Source of the DNA: Actinomycetes bacterium
Lineage (GTDB): Bacteria; Actinomycetota; Acidimicrobiia; Acidimicrobiales; Palsa-688
Reading direction: 5' to 3'
DNA length: 10,985 bases
NCBI GenBank assembly: GCA_021827285.1
Contig: JAKAWM010000040.1
Location: 1 to 10,985, forward strand
Shown here piece by piece: positions 5,360 to 10,985 of the stretch; position 1 is the stretch's first letter, and the number at the start of each line of letters is the position of its first letter. A program made the position numbers and the translations under genes. The notes below the pieces were generated by a model. The model worked only from the letters and a program-made list of their open reading frames with translations, ran no database searches and was not told the DNA's origin.

Positions 5360-7321
5360 ATGGCGATAGGCGTCGTGGATGGTCAAGGAGAAGTCGCTGA
5401 CGGTGTCTACACCGCCAAGGACATGTCGGTGCTGGAGGGCCTTGAACCTGTCCGCAAGCGCCCGGGGATGTACATCGGCTCGACTGGTCCATCTGGCCTT
5501 CACCACCTGGTTTGGGAGGTGGTCGACAACTCCGTCGATGAAGCGATGGCTGGGTTCTGCACGCGCATCGACGTGGCCATACTGGCCGACGGGGGGTGCC
5601 GCGTCGTCGACAACGGTCGTGGTATCCCGACAGACATCAACCCGCAGTACAAGCTCTCCGGCGTGGAGATCGCCCTGACCAAGCTCCATGGAGGGGCCAA
5701 GTTCGGTGGGCGTGGGTACAAAGTATCCGGAGGACTACACGGGGTCGGGGTCTCAGTGGTCAACGCCCTGTCGCGTCGCTTGATCGTGGAGGTTGACCTG
5801 GGCGGCAATCACCAGCGCATGGAGTTCGTTGATGGGGGCAAGCCCACAGGAAAATTAGAAGTCGTTGGCCCTTCCCCGCGCAACAGGCGTGGCACGACCG
5901 TTACATTTTGGCCGGATCCGACCATCTTTGATGACGTCAACTTCACCGCCCGGACCATCGTTGAGCGGCTACAGATGTACGCCTTCCTCAACGCCGGTCT
6001 CGAAGTCACGTTTCGAGACGAGCGCGATAGTTCCCTAGCGCCCGTCAGCTACTGCTACCGCGGCGGCATCGTGGATTTCGTCAAGCACCTGAACACAGCG
6101 AAGGACCCCCTCTTCAAGCGGGTCGCTTACTTCAGCATGCTGGAGGACAGTGATGACGGCAAGGCCGATGAGGTCGAAGTAGCCCTCCAATGGAACACTG
6201 GGTACAACGAGGGGCTACATGGCTTTGCTAACGGGATAGCAACTGTTGAAGGGGGCACGCACGTCGAGGGCCTGAAGAAGGGCTTGACCAACGTGATCAA
6301 TAAGTACGCCCGAGCCCGCGGCTTGCTGAAGGACAAGGACGACAACCTCCTTGGGGAGGACATTCGTGAGGGGATGTGCGCGATCGTTGCCGTAAGGCTG
6401 CACGAGCCCCAGTTCGAAGGGCAGACCAAAGCCAAATTGGGCAACACATCTATGCGTTCGCTTGTGGAGAGGGCGACTAACGACAAGCTGGCGGCCTGGT
6501 TGGAAGAGAACCCGACCGAAGGGCGCCAGATCGTGGCCAAGGCGGTCCAGGCATCGCGAGCGCGCGTGGCGGCTCGCGATGCCAGAGAGGCGACGCGCCG
6601 CAAGTCCCCGCTGGAGGGCGCTGGCATGCCCGGCAAGCTCACGGACTGCCGGGTTCGCGACCCCCGCGAGGCAGAACTGTTCATCGTGGAGGGCGACTCG
6701 GCCGGTGGCTCCGCCGTTCAAGCCCGGGACCCCGAACATCAAGCCATCCTGCCGATACGTGGCAAGATCCTCAATGTCGAACGCGCCCGCATTGATAAAA
6801 TGTTGAAGAACAATGAGATCCAGGCCTTGGTGGCCGCCATCGGTGCTGGTATAGGCGAGGATTTCGACGTAGCCAAGATCCGTTATGGCAAGGTCGTTAT
6901 CTTGGCTGATGCAGATGTGGACGGTAGTCACATCCGCACGCTCTTGTTGACCTTCTTCTTCCGCCAGATGACGGCCCTGGTTGAGGAAGGCCACGTGTAC
7001 TGTGCACAGCCCCCATTGTTCTCAACCACTGTCGGCAAGGAGAAGGTCTACTTGAAGGATGAGCCGGCGCGGCAACGCTTTATGACCGAGCGCCCTTCCC
7101 ATAAGAACCCCTTCAACCGGCTCAAGGGACTAGGGGAAATGGACTGGCACGAGCTCGGTATGACGACAATGGACCGGGCCCATCGGACACTGCTCCGCGT
7201 CGACGTTGAGCAAGCCGCTATCGCGGATGACATGTGCAGTGTCCTTATGGGCGATGATGTCGAGCGCCGTAAGCAGTTCATTGCCGACAACGCCGGTGAC
7301 GTCCGGTTCTTGGACATCTGA
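5360..7321 (+). CDS. gyrB: DNA gyrase subunit B
   Basis: ATPase subunit of the A2B2 type II topoisomerase that introduces negative supercoils. The ATG at 5360 gives 653 residues. The reading frame is open from a GTG at 5303, but this start is preferred because GGAG (5353-5356) precedes it and YTAKDMSVLEGLEPVRKRPGMY then falls at the usual distance (17-38). The GHKL ATPase domain has WEVVDNSVDEA (catalytic E53, N57), VDNGRGIP (D84) and GGLHGVGVSVVNALS. The transducer loop QTK is at 355-357. The TOPRIM domain has IVEGDSAGGSA (E444) and ILADADVDGSH (D517, D519, D521). The C-terminus RLKGLGEM...GDDVERRKQFI...DVRFLDI is complete. There is no large insert of the enterobacterial kind. The stop overlaps the gyrA start by one base. 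Confidence 0.97.
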   Translation: MAIGVVDGQGEVADGVYTAKDMSVLEGLEPVRKRPGMYIGSTGPSGLHHLVWEVVDNSVDEAMAGFCTRIDVAILADGGCRVVDNGRGIPTDINPQYKLSGVEIALTKLHGGAKFGGRGYKVSGGLHGVGVSVVNALSRRLIVEVDLGGNHQRMEFVDGGKPTGKLEVVGPSPRNRRGTTVTFWPDPTIFDDVNFTARTIVERLQMYAFLNAGLEVTFRDERDSSLAPVSYCYRGGIVDFVKHLNTAKDPLFKRVAYFSMLEDSDDGKADEVEVALQWNTGYNEGLHGFANGIATVEGGTHVEGLKKGLTNVINKYARARGLLKDKDDNLLGEDIREGMCAIVAVRLHEPQFEGQTKAKLGNTSMRSLVERATNDKLAAWLEENPTEGRQIVAKAVQASRARVAARDAREATRRKSPLEGAGMPGKLTDCRVRDPREAELFIVEGDSAGGSAVQARDPEHQAILPIRGKILNVERARIDKMLKNNEIQALVAAIGAGIGEDFDVAKIRYGKVVILADADVDGSHIRTLLLTFFFRQMTALVEEGHVYCAQPPLFSTTVGKEKVYLKDEPARQRFMTERPSHKNPFNRLKGLGEMDWHELGMTTMDRAHRTLLRVDVEQAAIADDMCSVLMGDDVERRKQFIADNAGDVRFLDI

Positions 7322-9786
7322 TGACGGACACCCTCCTCCCAGGTGGCCCGGGTGACGACGGCGAGGCGCCTTCAGGCATACAGCCCATAGAGATCAATGA
7401 GGAGATGGAGCGCTCCTACTTGGAGTACGCCATGTCCGTCATTGTCCAGCGCGCCTTACCAGACGCGCGCGACGGGCTGAAGCCTGTGCACCGTCGCATC
7501 CTTTATGCCATGCACCTGCAGGGTTACCGCCCGGACCGCCCGCACGTGAAGTGTGCAAAGGTTACGGGCGAGACCATGGCCAAGTTTCACCCGCATGGTA
7601 GCTCCGCCATCTACGACGCTCTTGTCCGGCTCGCCCAACCCTTTAGCCTTCGCCACCCTCTGATCGACTTTCACGGCAACTACGGGTCTCCTGATTTTCC
7701 TCCCGCCGCCGAGCGGTACACCGAATGCCGGCTGTCCCCTCTGGCCCTCCACATGCTGGAGGCCATTGATGAAGAGACGGTCGACATGGTGCGCAACTAC
7801 CTGAACGACGACGACGAGCCGAGCGTCCTGCCGGCGCGCTTGCCCAACTTGTTGGTCAATGGGAGCCAAGGTATCGCGGTTGGTATGGCCACCAACATCC
7901 CGCCCCACAACCTGGGTGAGGTGATCGAAGCGGTCAATCACCTGATCGATCACCCGGAGGCCACGCCGGACGACCTGATGCGCTTTGTGAAGGGCCCCGA
8001 CTTTCCCACCAGGGGCCTAATCCTTGGGCGGCAAGGCATAATCGACGCCTACCGCACGGGGCGAGGGTCCATCCGGCTCAGGGCGCGTGCCGAAATTGAG
8101 GAAGCTCGATCCGGCCCGCAGATCGTGATCACCGAGCTGCCCTATCAGGCCAGCCCCAAAGCCATTCAAGAGCGGATCGCGGAGCTGGTTGATTCTCGCG
8201 ACCTTGAGGGCATCCGGGATATTCAAGATCTCTCGGCCGGCGGCAAGATCAAGATCGTGATCCCGTTGAAGCGCGATGCCAATGCCAATGTCGTCCTGAA
8301 CAACCTGTACAAGATGACACCGCTACAAACGAGCTTTGGCGTCAATATGGTCGCCCTGGTCAACGGCGTACCTCGGACTCTGAACTTGAAGCAGGCGCTC
8401 GAAGCCTACGTGGGCCACCAGGTGGAGGTGGTGAGGCGGCGTTCGGAGTTCCGCCTGCGACGAGCCCAAGCACGTGCCCACATTGTCGAAGGGCTGCTCA
8501 AGGCCCTCGACATGATAGATGCCATCATTGCAGCCATAAGAGCCTCCGACAGCCGTGCCGAGGCGCGAGAGGCATTGATGAGCGCGCCGTTTGAGTTCAG
8601 CGAGGTGCAAGCGGAGCACATACTTGACATGCAGTTGGCCCGCCTTACCCGGCTGGGACGGGCTGACCTCGAGGAAGAGATGGCAAAGCTGCGATCGACC
8701 ATCGCCGAGCTTGAAGCGATCTTGGCCGATCCCGTCTTGCTCAACGAGGTCATCAAGTCGGAGCTGTCTGAAGTGAAGGCCGAGTTCGCCACGCCCCGTG
8801 TGGCGGCGATAACCGTTGATCCTGGCGAGATGGCACCCGAGGACTTCATTGAGGACAGAGAGCTCGTGATCACAATGACACGAGCTGGCTATGTTAAGGC
8901 TGTTGCCGCGTCCACCTACCGGACCCAGGGCCGGGGCACGAGGGGGATGCGTGGCACAAACCTTCGAGAGGCTGACATTGTCTCCAAGGTGATCCACACA
9001 ACGGCGCATGCCTACCTGCTGTTTTTTTCGAACCTCGGCCGTGTTTACCGGCTGCGCGCTTACGAGGTGCCGCTGCAGGAGCGTACGGCACGCGGTACAG
9101 CCATCGTCAACCTGCTACCGCTCGCCCCGGGCGAACATATCCAGGCTCTTATAGATACGCGGGAGTTCCCGTCTGAACGGTACTTGTTCTTTGTGACAAG
9201 GCAAGGCCAAGTCAAGAAGACTGCGTTCTCGGAGTACGACAGCAGCCGCCGCGACGGCTTGATCGCACTTAACCTGCGTGAGGGCGACGAACTGGTGGCG
9301 GTTATTGTGACTAACGGTCAGGATGACATCTTCATGGTCAGCCGCGGCGGTATGACGATCCGCTTTGCCGAAACGGATGTGCGTGCCATGGGACGGAGCG
9401 CGGCTGGGGTGCGGGGGATGACCCTGCGCCGGGGAGACGAGGTCGTAGCAGCCGACATTGCGCGCGATGAGACGAGCATCCTCATGGTGACGAGCGCGGG
9501 CTATGGTAAACGCACGCAACTGCATCATTTCCACCCTCAAGGGCGCGGGGGCATGGGTGTCAAGGGTATCCGGTTGCCGGCGAAGCGAGGGCAGGTGGTA
9601 GCGGCCCTGACGGTGGGTCTCGAAGACGAGATCCTCGCCATTTCTTCGTCCGGCGTGGTCGTGAGGCTCGCCGTCCGCGACATATCGAGTCAGGGTCGTG
9701 ACGCGACGGGCGTCCGGGTCGTCGGCGTTGACACGGGCCAAGAGGTCGCTTCAGTGGCCCTAGTTTTGGCTGTCGAGGAGGGCTGA
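7321..9786 (+). CDS. gyrA: DNA gyrase subunit A
   Basis: DNA-cleaving and DNA-wrapping subunit of gyrase, 821 residues. The N-terminal block EEMERSYLEYAMSVIVQRALPD leads into the winged-helix domain; the catalytic tyrosine is Y133 in ERYTECR. The quinolone-determining region reads HPHGSSAIYD (90-99): S95 and D99 match E. coli S83 and D87, but S94 replaces the nearly invariant Asp82. LPARLPNLLVNGSQGIAVGMATNIPPHN is normal in type. The C-terminal wrapping domain has GyrA-box-like QGRGTRG (536-542), which departs from Q(R/K)RGG(R/K)G, and a second motif QGRGGMG (740-746). The ATG shares its A with the gyrB TGA, so translation is coupled; no clear Shine-Dalgarno sequence is seen. The dedicated wrapping domain and its place after gyrB favour gyrase over topoisomerase IV. 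Confidence 0.97.
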   Translation: MTDTLLPGGPGDDGEAPSGIQPIEINEEMERSYLEYAMSVIVQRALPDARDGLKPVHRRILYAMHLQGYRPDRPHVKCAKVTGETMAKFHPHGSSAIYDALVRLAQPFSLRHPLIDFHGNYGSPDFPPAAERYTECRLSPLALHMLEAIDEETVDMVRNYLNDDDEPSVLPARLPNLLVNGSQGIAVGMATNIPPHNLGEVIEAVNHLIDHPEATPDDLMRFVKGPDFPTRGLILGRQGIIDAYRTGRGSIRLRARAEIEEARSGPQIVITELPYQASPKAIQERIAELVDSRDLEGIRDIQDLSAGGKIKIVIPLKRDANANVVLNNLYKMTPLQTSFGVNMVALVNGVPRTLNLKQALEAYVGHQVEVVRRRSEFRLRRAQARAHIVEGLLKALDMIDAIIAAIRASDSRAEAREALMSAPFEFSEVQAEHILDMQLARLTRLGRADLEEEMAKLRSTIAELEAILADPVLLNEVIKSELSEVKAEFATPRVAAITVDPGEMAPEDFIEDRELVITMTRAGYVKAVAASTYRTQGRGTRGMRGTNLREADIVSKVIHTTAHAYLLFFSNLGRVYRLRAYEVPLQERTARGTAIVNLLPLAPGEHIQALIDTREFPSERYLFFVTRQGQVKKTAFSEYDSSRRDGLIALNLREGDELVAVIVTNGQDDIFMVSRGGMTIRFAETDVRAMGRSAAGVRGMTLRRGDEVVAADIARDETSILMVTSAGYGKRTQLHHFHPQGRGGMGVKGIRLPAKRGQVVAALTVGLEDEILAISSSGVVVRLAVRDISSQGRDATGVRVVGVDTGQEVASVALVLAVEEG

Positions 9787-9791
9787 GGCTG

Positions 9792-10565
9792 ATGGCCGAA
9801 AGGGTGCGCCGCGACGACGGTCAGGCACCCGAACAGGCGAGCACGTCTTTAGGCAGGGAGCCGGCGCGGGCAGCGACCGGTCGCTCGGTGGCCCGGGGTG
9901 CCTCTGGAGGCCCGGGGCCTGGTGGGGTAGCGACAGGGTCGTGGCCCGTGCGTGGCCCGGGTGCTGAGACCGTCCCCGTGGGCCGGTCCAGTGCCCGGGC
10001 GGGCCAATCGAGCCAGCTGTCGCGACAGTCAACTGGCCGCCCGGGGGGGCAGGCTGCCCCGGTTACAGAACAGCTTGTCAGCCCAGAGGCTCGAGTGGGC
10101 CCGGGTAGGGCGCCGCGGACGGCCCGCCCAACCCAGCCGCCGCCGGCATCCTCCAGGCGGGCCGTCACCGGCTCCCGCCCGAGGGGCCGACAGCGCGTCC
10201 CGGATGTCCGCCGGCGCCGCGTGGTGCGAAGGATCGATGTCTGGGCTGTGTTCAAGCTCTCGCTCGTCTTTTACCTCTGCGTCCTGGTGGTGATGCTCGT
10301 GGCGGGTATCGTCCTTTGGAACGTGGCGGCCGCATTTGGGGTCATACACAACCTGGACAAACTGGTCCGCTCCCTGTTCGCGCTCTCGTCGTTCAAGCTT
10401 CGACCTCTGAGCGCCCTGGGCTGGGGTGCTGCCGTGGGGCTGGTGCTGTGCCTGATGGGCACGTTCCTCAACGTCTTGGCCACGGTGCTGTACAACCTCA
10501 TCAGCGACGTGGTCGGGGGGGTACAAGTCTTTGTGGTGGGTGACGACGAACCGGGGGATGGGTAG
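9792..10565 (+). CDS. DUF3566 membrane protein
   Basis: 257-residue protein of unknown function, found next to gyrA in many actinobacteria. GAGGAGG (9775-9781, inside the gyrA 3' end) lies 10 nt before the ATG, and the gap to gyrA is 5 bp, so it belongs to the gyrBA transcript. Residues 1-145 are low in complexity, rich in Gly, Pro, Arg, Ser and Ala, and probably disordered and cytoplasmic. A basic stretch RRRVVRR (141-147) precedes the first membrane segment (about 154-178). A second segment spans about 208-236, and YNLISDVVGGVQVFV (234-248) matches the conserved C-terminal YNL...GG signature of DUF3566. There is no signal peptide and no enzyme motif. A link to envelope or division functions has been suggested for relatives, but nothing here shows it. 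Confidence 0.88.
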   Translation: MAERVRRDDGQAPEQASTSLGREPARAATGRSVARGASGGPGPGGVATGSWPVRGPGAETVPVGRSSARAGQSSQLSRQSTGRPGGQAAPVTEQLVSPEARVGPGRAPRTARPTQPPPASSRRAVTGSRPRGRQRVPDVRRRRVVRRIDVWAVFKLSLVFYLCVLVVMLVAGIVLWNVAAAFGVIHNLDKLVRSLFALSSFKLRPLSALGWGAAVGLVLCLMGTFLNVLATVLYNLISDVVGGVQVFVVGDDEPGDG

Positions 10566-10589
10566 ACCATGTTGGATGGGACGGCTGCC

Positions 10590-10595
10590 TATACT
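10590..10595 (+). promoter_or_regulatory. Possible -10 element of the tRNA-Ile gene
   Basis: TATACT is one base from the TATAAT consensus and lies 39 bp before the mature tRNA 5' end, implying a leader of about 30 nt. A partial -35 (TTGGAT, 10572-10577) is only 12 bp away, too close for a normal promoter. Confidence 0.4.
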
Positions 10596-10610
10596 CTTGA
10601 GTGATCTTGT

Positions 10611-10630
10611 CCCCTCATCGTATGACGGGG
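10611..10630 (+). other. Hairpin between the DUF3566 gene and the tRNA
   Basis: CCCCTCA (10611-10617) pairs with TGA-C-GGGG (10623-10630) around TCGTA, with one bulged C. It lacks a T-tract. It may be a weak terminator for the gyrase operon or a processing structure in the tRNA leader. Confidence 0.35.
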
Positions 10631-10634
10631 CCGG

Positions 10635-10708
10635 GGGGCTATAGCTCAGCCGGTTAGAGCGCAGCACTGATAATGCTGAGGTCCTCAGTTCGATTCTGAG
10701 TAGCCCCA
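10635..10708 (+). tRNA. tRNA-Ile (anticodon GAT)
   Basis: 74 nt that fold into a full cloverleaf. The acceptor stem is GGGGCTA/TAGCCCC, the D stem GCTC/GAGC, the anticodon stem CAGCA/TGCTG with loop CTGATAA (anticodon GAT, reading ATC/ATT), and the T arm CTCAG-TTCGATT-CTGAG. The discriminator is A, and CCA is not encoded (CTG follows). The position after gyrA and the DUF3566 gene matches ileT in many actinobacteria. The tRNA-Ala that commonly follows is not found before the window ends. Confidence 0.97.
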
Positions 10709-10725
10709 CTGCTGCCGAGCAGCGG
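10709..10725 (+). terminator. Possible tRNA-Ile terminator hairpin without T-tract
   Basis: CTGCTGC (10709-10715) pairs with GCAGCGG (10719-10725), including one G-U pair, around the loop CGA, immediately after the tRNA. No T-run follows (GAAGTGG). A U-tract-less terminator or a 3' processing signal is plausible. Confidence 0.35.
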
Positions 10726-10849
10726 AAGTGGTCGCTCACCTGCATATTTAGTGATCGAGACCCAGGATGCCAATGTCCATGAGCGCCCTCTGAAAGCCGC
10801 GCGTGATCCCACGTTGCCCGTTCGATGGTGCACGCTGAGTTGCACGGCG

Positions 10850-10985
10850 GTGCCCCGCGAAACCCCTAGCCGCTCGTCGGCCAGCGCTCAGGAGGTCGTC
10901 CGAAAGACGAGCGGATCAGCGAACTGGAGGCTGCGCTCGAAGAGTCGCACCGGGCGGGCAAACGCCAAGCCTCGCCGTTTTCCAA
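10850..10985 (+). pseudogene. IS66-like transposase, N-terminal fragment with disrupted frame (runs off the window)
   Basis: The frame read from 10870 to the end contains ERISELEAALEES and HRAGKRQASPFSK. This resembles the N-terminal coiled-coil leader of short IS66-type (ISBst12-like) transposases, where a similar RAGKRQAAPFS motif is common. No ATG, GTG or TTG opens that frame after its TAG at 10867-10869. GTG 10850 in the neighbouring frame gives MPRETPSRSSASAQEVVRK, and one extra A in AAA (10902-10904) would join it to DERISELEAAL. Alternatively, ATG 10825 lies in the transposase frame but is stopped by the TAG. It is either a decayed copy, a frameshifted start or a sequencing indel. The element's left end was not located. 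The family call rests on about 30 residues. Confidence 0.5.

Noticed and set aside
6215..6994. 259-aa minus-strand ORF inside gyrB
   Set aside because: Antisense shadow of the GyrB transducer and TOPRIM coding region; long only because of the codon composition.
9021..9035. Run of seven T in gyrA as a possible terminator or frameshift site
   Set aside because: It encodes the conserved LLFFSN segment in frame, with no hairpin before it and an intact frame after it.
10029..10745. 238-aa minus-strand ORF crossing the tRNA, containing RIELRTSALSVLRSNRLSYS
   Set aside because: This peptide is the antisense translation of tRNA-Ile, a well-known false gene. The rest is the shadow of the DUF3566 gene.
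10654..10845. 63-aa minus-strand ORF ending TQNRTEDLSIISAAL
   Set aside because: Its C-terminus is again antisense tRNA-Ile; no protein family is recognisable.
1..10985. CRISPR array, prophage or defence system
   Set aside because: No regularly spaced repeats and no recognisable defence or phage genes in any frame; the window is core replication genes plus one transposase fragment.

Overview
The window is a chromosomal replication-origin locus from a high-GC bacterium, most likely an actinobacterium. The support for that is a DUF3566 membrane protein after gyrA, a tRNA-Ile(GAT) after that, a DciA-family (DUF721) gene between recF and gyrB, and frequent GTG starts. The DnaB, GyrB and GyrA sequences look to me more like Acidimicrobiia than Mycobacterium or Streptomyces, and the gnd gene often found between dnaN and recF is absent. 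The class-level call is an inference from memory and was not tested by a search.

Layout: positions 1-514 (minus strand) hold the N-terminal 171 codons of the replicative helicase DnaB, cut by the window edge. A 341-bp divergent intergenic region (515-855) with several small dyads and a LexA-box-like site separates it from dnaA (856-2394, +). A 239-bp gap (2395-2633) follows, with DnaA-box-like sites, a DnaA-trio-like tract and an AT-rich stretch; I read it as the functional oriC. Next come dnaN, recF and dciA, closely packed, then a 133-bp leader with a direct repeat and two GC-rich hairpins, then gyrB and gyrA (overlapping by one base) and the DUF3566 gene. tRNA-Ile(GAT) stands at 10635-10708. 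The last ~135 bp encode the start of an IS66-like transposase in a broken reading frame and run off the window.

How the genes fit together: DnaA opens the origin, DciA and DnaB are the helicase-loading pair (no DnaC/DnaI-type loader is seen), DnaN is the polymerase clamp, RecF acts in gap repair and fork restart, and GyrA/GyrB remove positive supercoils ahead of forks. The window therefore holds much of the initiation machinery beside the origin it acts on.

I found no defence system, CRISPR array, prophage or novel enzyme cluster. The most interesting material is non-coding: the compact origin with a box / GC spacer / trio / AT-rich order, a 12-bp inverted repeat that duplicates the trio segment on the opposite strand, and a local G/C skew reversal between dnaA and dnaN. 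Secondary points are an unusual serine in the GyrA quinolone-determining region, a divergent GyrA-box, and the disrupted IS66 gene beside the tRNA.
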